Source of the DNA: Micromonospora inyonensis | GTDB taxonomy: Bacteria > Actinomycetota > Actinomycetes > Mycobacteriales > Micromonosporaceae | Assembly (NCBI RefSeq): GCF_900091415.1 | Contig: NZ_FMHU01000001.1 | Span: 930,001 to 994,000, forward strand | DNA: 64,000 bases | Direction: 5' to 3' | In this document: positions 10,212 to 22,257 of the stretch, piece by piece | Layout of the letters: every line of letters starts with the position of its first letter | Numbering within the stretch: the first letter of the stretch is position 1 | Notes under the pieces: model-generated | Databases searched by the model: none | Told to the model about the DNA's origin: nothing | The model's input: the letters and a program-made list of their open reading frames with translations, nothing else | Position numbers and translations under genes: made by a program

Positions 10212-10778
10212 TCATTGGCCCCGTAGTGGGCGTCGGCTCCACTCGCGGGCCAGGATGGCGTAGACGAGTTGGTCGGCCCACTCCCCATTGAACAGGTAGC
10301 TGTCGACGTGGCGCGCCTCCTGACGCATGCCGAGCCGGGCCATCAGTCGGGCAGACGCCGCATTGCGGCCGTGGCACCGGCCGTAGACCCGGTGCAGTCC
10401 GAACTCGGTGAACCCCCAGTCCAGCAGCGCCGTGGCGGCTTCCGTAGCCAGTCCGCGACCTCCGTGGTCGGGATGGAAGACGTACCCGAGTTCAGCCGTG
10501 CGGTCGGTCTGACTGCGCCAGACGAGTTCCACCGTCCCGATGACCCCGGCGTCGGTGGCCACGGCCAGAGTCGAGCAGTCTCCCTCGACGCGTAGCGCGT
10601 CCTCACCCGCCATGGCGATCACCGACGATCGCGACTCCTCGCGGGTACGCGGCTCGCTGAGCGTCCAGCGGAAGACGTCCGGTCGGCGCTGCCACGAGCA
10701 CACATCGTCGAGATCGTTCAGCGTGACAGGGCGCAGGGTGAGCCGCGCAGTACGGATCGGGTACGTCGGTCGGCCCAT
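10212..10778 (-). CDS. GNAT-family N-acetyltransferase, RimJ/RimL type, flanked by a 45-bp direct repeat
   Basis: 188 residues. It has the RimJ-like opening IRTARLTLRPVTLNDLDDV, the acetyl-CoA loop HPDHGGRGLATEAATALL and the C-terminal NAASARLMARLGMRQEARH region, so the fold is complete. The acceptor is unknown. It lies between the true 3' end of the class I fumarase gene and a duplicated fragment of that end, which suggests it arrived by insertion or local duplication. It is only distantly similar in sequence to the other GNAT gene at 7236-7808, so it is not a recent copy of it. Confidence 0.87.
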   Translation of the reverse strand: MGRPTYPIRTARLTLRPVTLNDLDDVCSWQRRPDVFRWTLSEPRTREESRSSVIAMAGEDALRVEGDCSTLAVATDAGVIGTVELVWRSQTDRTAELGYVFHPDHGGRGLATEAATALLDWGFTEFGLHRVYGRCHGRNAASARLMARLGMRQEARHVDSYLFNGEWADQLVYAILAREWSRRPLRGQ

Positions 10779-10824
10779 CCAGCGATACTAGAAAGTCCGC
10801 GTGACGTCGACAGAGGCCGGCGGG

Positions 10825-12492
<1,668 letters not shown>

Positions 12493-12604
12493 GAGCGGAA
12501 AGCCTAGGGCAGTCGGGCCGTGACGTCGTACCCGCCGGGTGAGTCGTGCGACACCGCTCTCATCCGTCCCGGTCACCCCCACCCGTCCGGGCGGCCACCC
12601 CCGC

Positions 12605-14089
12605 TCAGCCGTCCTTGCCGCCGTCCGGTTCCGGGCAGCTCTCACCTTTCGGACCGCAGCTCGCGGCCGGGTCCGGGCCCTTTCCCGGAGTGTCGCCGGG
12701 ATTCCGCCCGGAGCCGTCCTCGCCGGGATTCCGGCCGGAGCCGTCCTCGCCGGCCGGTGGCGCGCCGCCGGCCGCACCGGCGAACCGGACGTATCCGATC
12801 TCCCGTCCCTCGCCGATCACCATGCCGGCGGGACCGACCGCCAGCACGTTCGCCGAGGTCCGCAGGTTCGCCAGTTCCCGCCCGGTCCGCGGGTCGAGGG
12901 CGACCACCCGGGAGGGACCGTCCTCACTGAGCACCGCCGCGTACGGGGTGAGCGCCCCGCCCGCCTTCTCGGCCGACCGCCGGGTCCAGCGCGGACGGTC
13001 GACCCCGAGTTCCCGCCCGACGATCGAGCGCTTGTCCGCAGAACGGGCCAGCAGGTGGCGGTCGTCGACGGCGAGCAGCTTCTCCCCGGCCGCGCCGACC
13101 CAGAGCAGCCGCCCGTCGTACGCGTCGACCACCGTCTCCCGGGCGTCCGGGGCCACCCCGACCACCACGTTCCGCGCGCCCTGCGGATCCTCCCGCTGCA
13201 CACACCCGGCGTTGTCGGCGGTGCGCAGGTTGATCCCGGCCCGCCGCCACACCTCCCGCCCGGTGGTCGCCTCCCGGCCGGAGAGCGTGAAGTAGCAGGT
13301 GCCGTCCTCCGACCGAGCCTCGATCCGCAGCAGCCGGCCACCGACGGTGACCAGCCGTTCCTCCCGGCCGGGCTCGACGTCGCGCACCACCCGGCCGGTC
13401 GCGGTGTCCAGGACGTGCACCCGGCCGTCGACCGGGAAACCGAGCAGGGCGGGCACCGCCTCCGGACCGGCCACGCCGGAGTCGATCCGGAGCCCGGTCA
13501 GCCGCCGGGTGCCGAGCAGTTCCGGGTTGTCGGCGAAGAATCCGCTCTCCACACCGGGCAGGAAGGCCGTCCAGACCGGACGGCTGCCGCGCACGTCCCA
13601 CGCGCTGACCGTGCAGTCGGTGGCCTGGGCGCAGCGGGCGTCCAGCAGCATGTTGCGGTACGTCCAGACGGCCACCGCCTCGTTGTCCCGGCGGCGAACC
13701 GCGCCGGTCGCCGGGTCAAGCAGCTCGTACCCCTTGACCAGAAGCTTGCCGACCGCGACGACCGCGTCGCGGCCGTCCCCGGCGACCGCCGCCCAGTCCG
13801 CCTTGCGCTCCCAGAGCGGCGCGCCGGTGGCGAGGCTGAGCCCCTCCACCCGGGTCCGCTGCTCCACCACCACGGTCTCCCCCGCGACGGTGACGCTCTT
13901 CGGGGTGCCGCCGATGCGGCGCTGCCAGGCCACGTCGGGTTCGGAGATGGGGCGACTGCGGTTCACCGCGTCCCACACCCCCGGCCACGGGTTCCACACG
14001 CCGGTCAAGGTCAGCACCACGACCGCGATCAACGCGAGGATCACGTAACAAATGACGCACCGGCCGCCCTGCTGAGCCACAACGGACAC
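12605..14089 (-). CDS. membrane-anchored PQQ-type beta-propeller protein
   Basis: A 494-residue protein. A single N-terminal membrane segment (about 12-32, [19 protein letters not shown]) is followed by an extracytoplasmic domain with repeated blades of the PQQ/quinoprotein type ([35 protein letters not shown]). The tail is disordered and has a tandem duplication, GEDGSGRNP twice, mirrored by a 27-bp DNA repeat near 12705-12755, and ends with [13 protein letters not shown]. No catalytic signature was recognised; such propellers usually bind ligands or proteins outside the cell. GTG start; an internal GTG four codons downstream is possible. A second protein of this kind is at 22696-23988. Confidence 0.8.
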   Translation of the reverse strand: MSVVAQQGGRCVICYVILALIAVVVLTLTGVWNPWPGVWDAVNRSRPISEPDVAWQRRIGGTPKSVTVAGETVVVEQRTRVEGLSLATGAPLWERKADWAAVAGDGRDAVVAVGKLLVKGYELLDPATGAVRRRDNEAVAVWTYRNMLLDARCAQATDCTVSAWDVRGSRPVWTAFLPGVESGFFADNPELLGTRRLTGLRIDSGVAGPEAVPALLGFPVDGRVHVLDTATGRVVRDVEPGREERLVTVGGRLLRIEARSEDGTCYFTLSGREATTGREVWRRAGINLRTADNAGCVQREDPQGARNVVVGVAPDARETVVDAYDGRLLWVGAAGEKLLAVDDRHLLARSADKRSIVGRELGVDRPRWTRRSAEKAGGALTPYAAVLSEDGPSRVVALDPRTGRELANLRTSANVLAVGPAGMVIGEGREIGYVRFAGAAGGAPPAGEDGSGRNPGEDGSGRNPGDTPGKGPDPAASCGPKGESCPEPDGGKDG

Positions 14090-14141
14090 GGTAGCCAGGT
14101 CGGCGCGGCCCTGATGCCCTCCGTACGGCCGTGTCGGTGAA

Positions 14142-15443
14142 CTATTCCGGACGGGCGGACAGCGGTTCCGGGGTGAGGACCCGCCACAGCGCCCCGGTGG
14201 CGGCGAGCGAGGCCACCCCGGCGAGGGCCATCGCCACCGCCGGTCCGGTCACCTCGCTCGACGCTCCGCCACCGGCCGCTGCGAGCCCCTGGGCAGCCAT
14301 CATCCCGGTGCTGGTCAGGCCGAACGCCTGGCCACGCCGGGCCTCGGGCACCGCGTCGAGAAACCGGCGGGCCAGCCCGAGCTGGTAGGCGAAGCCGGCG
14401 GCGGCCACCGCGAACAGCAGCGCGGCGAGGACCAGGCCGGGCCGGAGCAGGAACCCCAGCACCGGTACGCCGAGCAGCAGCGCGAGCCACGGGCTGAGCC
14501 GCTCCCGGGCTGCCGGCGGGACGAACCGCCCCACCACCAGGTCCCCGACGAGCATCCCGAACGCGCCGGCCATCAGCAGCACGCCCGCGCTCGCCCCCGG
14601 GCCGAGTCCGGCGGCGTACGGCACCGCGACCGCCTCGGCCCCGACCAGCATCGAACCGGGCAGCCACTGGGCCAGCAGCAGGCCCCGGATCCGCCGGTCG
14701 GCGAGGAGTTCCCGGTTGCCCCGCCAGGTCTCCCGCACCGCGCCGGTCCGGGTCGGGCCGGTCGGGCCGGTCGGGCCGGTCGGGCCGGGCCGCACCGTGC
14801 CGGTCACGCCGCGGTTCCGCCCGGGACGGGCCCGCAGCCCGACCCGGGCCAGCAGGGCCGAGAGCGCGCAGGTGGCGGCGGTCAGCCAGAGCGCGCCGTA
14901 CGGCCCGACCGCACCGAGCAGGAGACCACCCACGGCGAACCCGACGACCTGGGTGCCGCCGGACGCCATGGTGAGCAGGGAGCGCCCCAGCACGTACGCG
15001 TCGCCGTGCAGGATCTCCGGCAGCAGCGCGGTGCGGGCGGCGCTGCTGACCGGGCCGAACAGGCCGACGACGAAGACCAGCCCGAGCATGCCGGCCGGGG
15101 GGAGCACCCCGACGGCGAGCACCGCGACGAGGGCCAGCCGGACCAGTTCGTAGCCGACGATCACGGCGCGCGGCGGCCACCGGTCGGCGAGGGCGAGCAG
15201 GAACACCCCGCCGAACGCGTGCGGCAGGAACCCGGTGACGTACGCGAGGGCGGCGATCAGGCCGGAGCCGGTGCGTTCGTACACCAGCACGGAGAGGGCG
15301 AGCATCTTGACCGTCTCGCCGATCAGGAAGACCCCGAAGCTGGCGAAGAGCACACGGAACTCGGCGACGGCGAAGACGTCCCGGAAGGTGGCCGGGCGCT
15401 CCGCCGCGACCGGCGGCGCGACGGTGGTGCGGGTGGACTTCAC
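14142..15443 (-). CDS. major facilitator superfamily transporter
   Basis: 433 residues with about 12 hydrophobic segments and the MFS loop between TM2 and TM3 (LALADRWPPRAVIV). It resembles drug or metabolite exporters of the enterobactin-exporter (EntS)-like group. The central cytoplasmic loop holds an unusual GPTGPTGPTGPT run, encoded by a 9-bp tandem repeat around 14753-14790. It is divergent from a winged-helix regulator with an inverted repeat between them, a layout typical of a regulator controlling its own exporter. The substrate is unknown. Confidence 0.88.
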   Translation of the reverse strand: MKSTRTTVAPPVAAERPATFRDVFAVAEFRVLFASFGVFLIGETVKMLALSVLVYERTGSGLIAALAYVTGFLPHAFGGVFLLALADRWPPRAVIVGYELVRLALVAVLAVGVLPPAGMLGLVFVVGLFGPVSSAARTALLPEILHGDAYVLGRSLLTMASGGTQVVGFAVGGLLLGAVGPYGALWLTAATCALSALLARVGLRARPGRNRGVTGTVRPGPTGPTGPTGPTRTGAVRETWRGNRELLADRRIRGLLLAQWLPGSMLVGAEAVAVPYAAGLGPGASAGVLLMAGAFGMLVGDLVVGRFVPPAARERLSPWLALLLGVPVLGFLLRPGLVLAALLFAVAAAGFAYQLGLARRFLDAVPEARRGQAFGLTSTGMMAAQGLAAAGGGASSEVTGPAVAMALAGVASLAATGALWRVLTPEPLSARPE

Positions 15444-15480
15444 AGGGCGGATCCTGTCCGGGCCGCGCCGGGCGCTCTAT

Positions 15481-15502
15481 CCTTTCGCCCCAGGACGAAA
15501 GG
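15481..15502. promoter_or_regulatory. inverted repeat between the MFS and winged-helix genes, probable operator
   Basis: CCTTTCG at 15481-15487 and CGAAAGG at 15496-15502 are perfect inverted arms around an 8-bp centre. The repeat starts 38 bp from the MFS start and ends 11 bp from the regulator start. A TATCCT hexamer at 15478-15483 could be a -10 element overlapped by it. It is the natural binding site for the adjacent ArsR-type regulator. Confidence 0.6.
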
Positions 15503-15513
15503 TAGGCCGGGAC

Positions 15514-16509
15514 GTGCGGATCCAGGTGACCCCGGCCGACATCGCGGCGAGCCGGTACGCCATCTCGCCGCTGGGCGAGACGGTGTCGGCGCTGCGGCTC
15601 TGCGCCGGCCAGCACAGCGCGCCCGGCCTCGCCCCGTGGGTGGCCCGGGTCCGGCCGGTGTACGAGCGGCTGCGCCGCGACCTGCCGGCGGTGGGCGCGC
15701 TGCTGGCGCTGCTGCGCCGGGGCGGCTACAACGCCGACTTCATCCAGCCGCCCCCGGCCGGCACCGGGCGGAGCTTCGCCGACGAGATCGCCGTGGTCCG
15801 GGCCACCCCGCTGGCACAGGCCCGCGACGAACTGGCCCGCAATCTCGTCGGGCTCCGTACCGCACCGGCGTACGCGCAGCGGATCTACCGGTCGCCGGAC
15901 GTGGTGGACCGGTTGGCGGACGCCGTCGAGGTGGTCTGGACGGCCCTGGTCGAGCCGGACTGGCCCCGGCTGCGGACCATCCTGGAACGCGACGTCGTGC
16001 AGCGCGCCGGGCGGCTGGTCACGTACGGCTGGGGTGCCGCCGTAGCCGGTCTCGACCCCCGCCTGAGCTGGGAGCCCGGCGGCCACCTCGGCGCCATCGT
16101 GGTGGCCGACCGGGAGCCGGCGACCTACTCGCTCGGCGGGAAGGGTCTGCTCTTCGTACCGACCGTCTTCGGCACAATGATCAACTACGTGGAGCCACCG
16201 TGGCCGTTCGCGCTCGTCTACCGGGCCGCCGGCGTGGTGGACCTGCTCGGCCCGCCCGCCCCGGACCGGCCGCCGGACGCGCTGGACCGGCTGCTCGGCC
16301 GCACCCGGGCGGCGGTGCTACGGGCGCTGGCCGTACCCGCCACCACCAGTCACCTCGTCCGGCAGTTCGGCCTGACGCTGGGCGGGGTCGGCGGGCACCT
16401 GGCGGTGCTGCGCGACGCCGGGCTGGTCACCCGCACCCGCACCGGGCGGGCGGTCCGCTACACGCGCACCCCGCTCGGCGACGCCCTGGCCCGGGTCAGG
16501 GACGGTTGA
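15514..16509 (+). CDS. ArsR-type winged-helix transcriptional regulator with N-terminal DUF5937-like domain
   Basis: About 331 residues from the GTG at 15514. The N-terminal 240 residues form a domain seen in actinomycete regulators (opening VTPADIAASRYAISPLGETVSAL). The last 80 residues are a winged helix: RAAVLRALAVPATTSHLVRQ, recognition helix GLTLGGVGGHLAVLRDAGL, and a wing with RTGRAVRYTRTPLG. It probably represses the divergent MFS exporter through the inverted repeat at 15481-15502. Its 3' end overlaps the convergent Lrp-family gene by 14 bp. Confidence 0.82.
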   Translation: MRIQVTPADIAASRYAISPLGETVSALRLCAGQHSAPGLAPWVARVRPVYERLRRDLPAVGALLALLRRGGYNADFIQPPPAGTGRSFADEIAVVRATPLAQARDELARNLVGLRTAPAYAQRIYRSPDVVDRLADAVEVVWTALVEPDWPRLRTILERDVVQRAGRLVTYGWGAAVAGLDPRLSWEPGGHLGAIVVADREPATYSLGGKGLLFVPTVFGTMINYVEPPWPFALVYRAAGVVDLLGPPAPDRPPDALDRLLGRTRAAVLRALAVPATTSHLVRQFGLTLGGVGGHLAVLRDAGLVTRTRTGRAVRYTRTPLGDALARVRDG

Positions 16510-16990
16510 CGGCGGCCGAGCGCACCAGCGGCAGCACCCGGTACGGGATCTGCTCGGCCAGCGCGATGATGGTCGACGCCCGGGTGATCCCCGCGCAGGA
16601 GACGATCTGGTCGATGACCCGCTGGAGGTCGGCGTTCGACCGGGCCACGATCCGGCAGAGCACGTCGCTGGAGCCGGTGATGGTGTGCGCCTCCAGCACC
16701 TCGGGGATCGCGGCGAGGTGGGCGGTGACCGGGTCGTGCCCCTGCCGCTGGCTGATCTCCAGGGTGACGAAGGAGGTCACCCCGAACCCGATGGCCGCCG
16801 GGGAGACGTCCGGCCCGAACCCGGCGACCACCCCCCGGTCGACCAGCTTGTCGAGGCGGGCCTGGACGGTCCCCCGGGCCACGCCCAGCCGGCGGGAGCA
16901 CTCCAGCACCCCGATCCTCGGCTCGGCGGCAAGCAACTCGATGAGGCGCGCGTCGAGCTGATCGAGCTGGACAACCTGACCACTGGTCAC
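16496..16990 (-). CDS. Lrp/AsnC-family transcriptional regulator
   Basis: 164 residues. The N-terminal helix-turn-helix spans about 10-55 (LDQLDARLIELLAAEPRIGV, then GVARGTVQARLDKLVDRGVV), followed by the RAM/ACT-like effector domain with ITGSSDVLCRIVARS. The family senses amino acids or aromatic metabolites. It is divergent from hppD, about 160 bp away, so control of tyrosine degradation is the obvious hypothesis. GTG start. The last 14 bp overlap the convergent regulator gene. Confidence 0.9.
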   Translation of the reverse strand: MTSGQVVQLDQLDARLIELLAAEPRIGVLECSRRLGVARGTVQARLDKLVDRGVVAGFGPDVSPAAIGFGVTSFVTLEISQRQGHDPVTAHLAAIPEVLEAHTITGSSDVLCRIVARSNADLQRVIDQIVSCAGITRASTIIALAEQIPYRVLPLVRSAAVNRP

Positions 16991-17037
16991 AGGTAGAGAC
17001 CATACCGAATGCGCAACCTGACCAGCCGATCGTCTGA

Positions 17038-18354
<1,317 letters not shown>

Positions 18355-18449
18355 GTCCGGGGCCGGTCGCCGTCCACCGACGGCGACCGGCCGGAACCGC
18401 GCGCCACAGGTGGGCTGGCCGCCGACGAAGGCGTCGTTAAGGTAGCTGC

Positions 18450-19457
18450 GTGAGTGTGCAACCCGGCTGGTACGTCGACCCTGCCGACCCCGAGACCCAG
18501 CGCTACTGGGATGGCGAGGGGTGGATCGGCGCGCCGATACCCGCCGACGCCACCCCACCCGAGGGACCGCCGCCGGCCGAACCGCCGGCACCCGCCCCGA
18601 CCCCGGTCACCACCCCGGCCGCGGGTCCGCGCCCGACCACGCCGACCTCCGTTCCGCCCCCGGCCACCGGCGTCCCCGGGCCCGGTCCCGCCGGGCGGCC
18701 GACCACGCCCCCGTCCCCCGGCCCGTACCCCGCGGGGCCGTGGCCGCCACACGGGTACGCTCCCCCGCCCGGTCACCGTCCCCCGCCGCCGTACGGTTTC
18801 CCGCCCGGTTACGCCCCTCATCCCGGCTGGCCGCATCCCGGCTGGCCGGTACGGCCGCCCGAGCCGCGCCCGCACGGCCTCGCCCTGGCCGGCTACGGCC
18901 CCCGCTTCCTCGCCCGCCTGATCGACTTCGGCATCGTGTTCCTCCTCAACGCGGTGGTGAACGGCTGGTTCGTCTGGCGGTTCATGCAGGAGATGTCGCC
19001 GGTCTGGCGGGAGTTCTGGGCCCGGGTGTCGAGCGGCTCCACGTCCATGGAACCTCTGCCCCAGCCGGGCGACCAGGCCGGCGGCCTCCAGGTGGCGATC
19101 CTGCTGATCGCGACCGCCCTCTGGTTCGCCTACGAGGTCCCGTCGATGGCCAGCGGAGGGCAGACCTTCGGCAAGCGGGTGATGGGCATCCGCGCGGTGC
19201 CGCTCGCCGGTGACCAGCCGCTCGGCTTCGGCCGGTCGTTCCGGCGCTGGAACACCCTCGGCCTGCCCACCCTGCTCTGGTACTGCTGCGGCCTGGGCCT
19301 GCTGCTCCAGCTTCTCGACGCCCTGTCCCCTCTCTTCGACCATCCGCTGCGCCAGGCGCTGCACGACAAGCGCGCGCAGACGGTGGTCGTCCAGGTGCCT
19401 CGTCCCACCCCCACCCGTGCCGAAGCGCACGACCGCCCAGAGGGAGATGCCGAATGA
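18450..19457 (+). CDS. RDD-family membrane protein with DUF2510 start and proline-rich linker
   Basis: 335 residues. It opens with a DUF2510 motif (QPGWYVDPADPETQRYWDG), continues with a long Pro/Ala/Gly-rich cytoplasmic linker (about 35-140) and ends with an RDD domain of about three to four membrane helices, including the motif GYGPRFLARLIDFGIVF and GGQTFGKRVMGIR. RDD proteins are linked in some bacteria to ion or proton transport, but the role here is unknown. The stop overlaps the next start by four bases (ATGA), so it is coupled to the aminotransferase gene. Confidence 0.85.
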   Translation: MSVQPGWYVDPADPETQRYWDGEGWIGAPIPADATPPEGPPPAEPPAPAPTPVTTPAAGPRPTTPTSVPPPATGVPGPGPAGRPTTPPSPGPYPAGPWPPHGYAPPPGHRPPPPYGFPPGYAPHPGWPHPGWPVRPPEPRPHGLALAGYGPRFLARLIDFGIVFLLNAVVNGWFVWRFMQEMSPVWREFWARVSSGSTSMEPLPQPGDQAGGLQVAILLIATALWFAYEVPSMASGGQTFGKRVMGIRAVPLAGDQPLGFGRSFRRWNTLGLPTLLWYCCGLGLLLQLLDALSPLFDHPLRQALHDKRAQTVVVQVPRPTPTRAEAHDRPEGDAE

Positions 19458-20572
19458 CCGACACCGGCCGCCACGAGCCCCCGATCCGGCTCACCCGCGC
19501 CGACCTCGACGCGCTGCCCAACTACGTACCCGGCCGCAGCCCGGCCGACCTCGCCCGGGATCTGGGCATTCCGGAGGCCATCAAGCTGGCGAGCAACGAG
19601 GTGCCCTACGGCCCGCTGCCGGGGGTGGTGGAGGCGATCGCCGAGGCCGCAGCCGGGGCGCACCGGTACCCGGACATGGGCGTGGTGGCGCTGCACTCCG
19701 CTCTCGCCGAGCGGTACGGCGTGACGCCGGACCGGATCGTCACCGGCTGCGGTTCGGTGGCGCTCGCCGAGCATCTGGTCCGGGCCACCTGCCTCCCCGG
19801 TGACGAGGTGGTCTACTCGTGGCGCTCCTTCGAGGCGTACCCGATCGTCGTGGCGACCAGCGGGGCGACCAGCGTGCCGGTGCCCAACCTGCCGGACCAC
19901 GGGCACGACCTGGCGGCGATGGCGGCGGCGGTGACCGACCGGACCCGGATGGTGGTGGTCTGCAACCCGAACAACCCCACCGGCACCTTCCTGCGCCGGC
20001 CCGAGTTGGAGCACTTCCTCGACGCCGTCCCGGACGACGTGCTGGTGGTGCTCGACGAGGCGTACCGCGAGTTCGTCACCGACCCGGAAGTGCCGGACGG
20101 GCTCGGCTACGCCGACCGACCCAACGTGGCGGTGCTGCGCACCCTCTCCAAGGCGTGGGGCCTGGCCGGGCTGCGGGTCGGCGTCATGGTCGCCCAGCCG
20201 GCGGTGGCCACCGCCGTGCGCAAGGTGGTCACCCCGTTCTCGATCAACCTGCTCGCCCAGGCCGCCGCGCGGGCCGCGCTGGAGCAGGCCGACGAGGTCG
20301 AGCGCCGGTGCGCCCTGATCGTCGCCGAGCGGGACCGGGTCACCGGGGCGCTGCGCGCGTTCCTCCCCGACATCCCGACCAGCCAGGGCAACTTCGTCTG
20401 GCTGCCACTGGGCGACCGGGCGGTCGCGTTCGCCAAGGCGTGCGAGGCGCGCGGCGTGATCATCCGTCCGTTCCCCGGTGAGGGTGTCCGGATGACTATC
20501 GGTACTTCCGCGGAGAACGACGCCTTCCTGGCGATCGCCGAGGAGGCACTCGACAGGACCACCGAGGAATAA
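19454..20572 (+). CDS. histidinol-phosphate/aromatic aminotransferase (PLP-dependent, class I/II)
   Basis: 372 residues, fold type I aminotransferase of the HisC family. The PLP lysine is Lys233 in TLSKAWGLAGLRVG, the PLP-phosphate site is CNPNNPTGTF, and DEAYREF supplies the Asp that contacts the ring nitrogen. HisC-like enzymes include aromatic aminotransferases (Pat/AraT) that interconvert tyrosine and 4-hydroxyphenylpyruvate. No his operon genes are nearby, and hppD lies about 1.1 kb upstream, so a tyrosine/phenylalanine aminotransferase feeding HppD is favoured; this is inference. Overlaps the RDD gene by four bases. Confidence 0.85.
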   Translation: MTDTGRHEPPIRLTRADLDALPNYVPGRSPADLARDLGIPEAIKLASNEVPYGPLPGVVEAIAEAAAGAHRYPDMGVVALHSALAERYGVTPDRIVTGCGSVALAEHLVRATCLPGDEVVYSWRSFEAYPIVVATSGATSVPVPNLPDHGHDLAAMAAAVTDRTRMVVVCNPNNPTGTFLRRPELEHFLDAVPDDVLVVLDEAYREFVTDPEVPDGLGYADRPNVAVLRTLSKAWGLAGLRVGVMVAQPAVATAVRKVVTPFSINLLAQAAARAALEQADEVERRCALIVAERDRVTGALRAFLPDIPTSQGNFVWLPLGDRAVAFAKACEARGVIIRPFPGEGVRMTIGTSAENDAFLAIAEEALDRTTEE

Positions 20573-20678
20573 GTCCGTTTTAGGGACGATTGCACTTTTC
20601 CTCCCCTATCTTTCGGGGTACCGCCGGCGTGACCGCCGCCAGGACGGCACCGGCACTTCGAGAGATGGGGAAACACCA

Positions 20679-21233
20679 GTGCGCATTGCCAAGATCTGCC
20701 TCATGGGAGCCACCGCGGTCGTGACGGTCGGGCTCGGCGCGGCGTCGGCCGTCGCCGCGCCCACCGACTCGACGACCGTCACCTTCGAGATCCTCGCAGG
20801 CACCCTCGACATCGACGCCCCGACCACCGCCGACCTGGGCGACGGGGCACCCGGCGGCACCATCACCGGCCAGCTCGGCCCGGTCACGGTGACCGACTCG
20901 CGGGGCGCTACGGACGCCTCCTGGGTCGCCACGGTGACTGCGTCGGTGTTCCAGACCGGCGGCGGCACCCCGCCCGAGACGGTCCTGCCGGAGGAGATCG
21001 ACTACTGGTCCGGCCCGGCCACGGCGACCACCGGCACCGGCACGTTCACCCCCGGCCAGGCGACCGCGGGCGACGCCGAACCGCTGTCGAGCGTCACCCC
21101 GGTCGTCGCGTTCACCCACACCGGAGGCACCGGCGGCAACACCGCCACCTGGAACCCCACCCTGGTCGTCAACGTGCCGCTGGACAGCGTCGCGGGGGTC
21201 TACACCGGGACGGTGACGCATTCGGTGGCGTAG
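20679..21233 (+). CDS. secreted WxL-domain-like surface protein
   Basis: 184 residues. A signal peptide (MRIAKICLMGATAVVTVGLG, cleavage near AVAA-P) is followed by one beta-rich domain of Thr/Gly/Ser-rich strands. It has the features of the WxL cell-wall-binding domain family: opening VTFEILAGTLDIDAP, a central Trp motif ASWVATVTAS, and the end GVYTGTVTHSVA. WxL domains bind peptidoglycan noncovalently in Firmicutes; actinomycete versions like this are mostly annotated as hypothetical. GTG start with GGGGAAA upstream. The next gene starts within its last 14 bp. Confidence 0.75.
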   Translation: MRIAKICLMGATAVVTVGLGAASAVAAPTDSTTVTFEILAGTLDIDAPTTADLGDGAPGGTITGQLGPVTVTDSRGATDASWVATVTASVFQTGGGTPPETVLPEEIDYWSGPATATTGTGTFTPGQATAGDAEPLSSVTPVVAFTHTGGTGGNTATWNPTLVVNVPLDSVAGVYTGTVTHSVA

Positions 21234-22245
21234 CCGCCGGGGCCGGTCGGCCGTTGCGGCCACGCTGGCACTGCTCTGCCTCGCCGGCCCGGGTCTGTCG
21301 ACCTCGGCCGGCGCGGCCGAGCCGGACCCGGACGAGGGCAGCATCGGCATCCGGTTGCTGGAGGCACCGACCAACCGTCGTGACGACCCCCGGGCACGGC
21401 GTTACATCGTCGACCACCTGCCGCCGGGCGAGACGATAACGCGGCAACTCCTGGTGACCAACCACACCGACGAACGGCGACGGATCGACGTCTACCCGGC
21501 TGCCGCGGCCCTCGAAGAGAGCAGGTTTGTCTTCGGCGAGGGACGCGCCGCCAACGAACTCACCTCCTGGATCAGCCTGGATCGCACCACGGTCGAGCTG
21601 GGTCCGGAAGCGGAGACCCGGGTACGGGCGACCATCCGGGTGCCCCCCGCCGCGTCGGCCGGCGAACGGTACGGGGTGATCTGGGCGTCCACCACCTCAC
21701 TGCCCCGGCGGGGGGGCCAGGTCACCCAGGTCCACCGGGTCGGTGTCCGGATGTACCTAGACATCGGCCCCGGCGGCGAGCCGGCCTCCGACTTCACCAT
21801 CGGGGACCTGATCCCGGCCCGTAGCCCGCAGGGAGAACCCTCGGTCGCCATCGGGGTCACGAACACCGGCGGTCGGGCCCTCGACCTGACCGGAAAGGTG
21901 GCCCTCACCGAAGGGCCCGGCGGAACGCAGGCCGGCCCCTTCGACGTGGTGCAGGGAACGACCCTGGCACCGGGGCAGTCGGGACAGGTCAGCGCCCGCT
22001 TCCCGGCAGAACTGTCGAACGGGCCGTGGACGCTCCGGGTCGACCTGGAGAGTGGCCTGGTGAAAAAGACCGCCACCGGACGGATCGAGTTCCCCGACCC
22101 CGGCCAGACCGGTAAGCCGGGGACGATCCTCTCCCGGCTGACCACCTGGTGGAACGTGGCCATCGCGGCAGCGGGAGTGCTGGTCGTCGCAGGTCTGACG
22201 ACGCTGGCCCGGCGGTCCCGCCGGCGGATCCCGGTCGGACGCTGA
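21220..22245 (+). CDS. DUF916-like (WxL-interacting) surface protein with C-terminal membrane anchor; no canonical start codon
   Basis: The open frame contains a clear signal peptide, WRSRRGRSAVAATLALLCLA then GPGLSTSAGAA, but no ATG, GTG or TTG precedes it; the only plausible initiator is ATT at 21220, inside the end of the WxL-like gene. The first TTG (21355) would remove the signal. The mature protein has an immunoglobulin-like domain (GETITRQLLVTNHTDERRRIDVYP, AGERYGVIWAS) resembling DUF916/WxLIP proteins, a second beta domain, then a membrane helix near the C-terminus and a basic tail (RRSRRRIPVGR). About 341 residues from ATT. It probably acts with the WxL-like protein at the cell surface. 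Confidence 0.7.
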   Translation: MRWRSRRGRSAVAATLALLCLAGPGLSTSAGAAEPDPDEGSIGIRLLEAPTNRRDDPRARRYIVDHLPPGETITRQLLVTNHTDERRRIDVYPAAAALEESRFVFGEGRAANELTSWISLDRTTVELGPEAETRVRATIRVPPAASAGERYGVIWASTTSLPRRGGQVTQVHRVGVRMYLDIGPGGEPASDFTIGDLIPARSPQGEPSVAIGVTNTGGRALDLTGKVALTEGPGGTQAGPFDVVQGTTLAPGQSGQVSARFPAELSNGPWTLRVDLESGLVKKTATGRIEFPDPGQTGKPGTILSRLTTWWNVAIAAAGVLVVAGLTTLARRSRRRIPVGR

Positions 22246-22257
22246 GCCGGCCACCGG

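Noticed and set aside
10052..10288. 78-codon minus-strand frame containing DFFAEVTEPVLTVG as a real gene
   Set aside because: The recognisable part is only the copied fumarase end; the flanking residues are without similarity and overlap the acetyltransferase 3' end.
14745..14795. GTCGGGCCG tandem repeat as possible mobile or regulatory repeat
   Set aside because: It is in frame within the MFS gene and simply encodes a GPT loop repeat.
21355..22245. TTG at 21355 as start of the DUF916-like gene
   Set aside because: It would cut off a perfect signal peptide from a protein that has an extracellular domain and C-terminal anchor.
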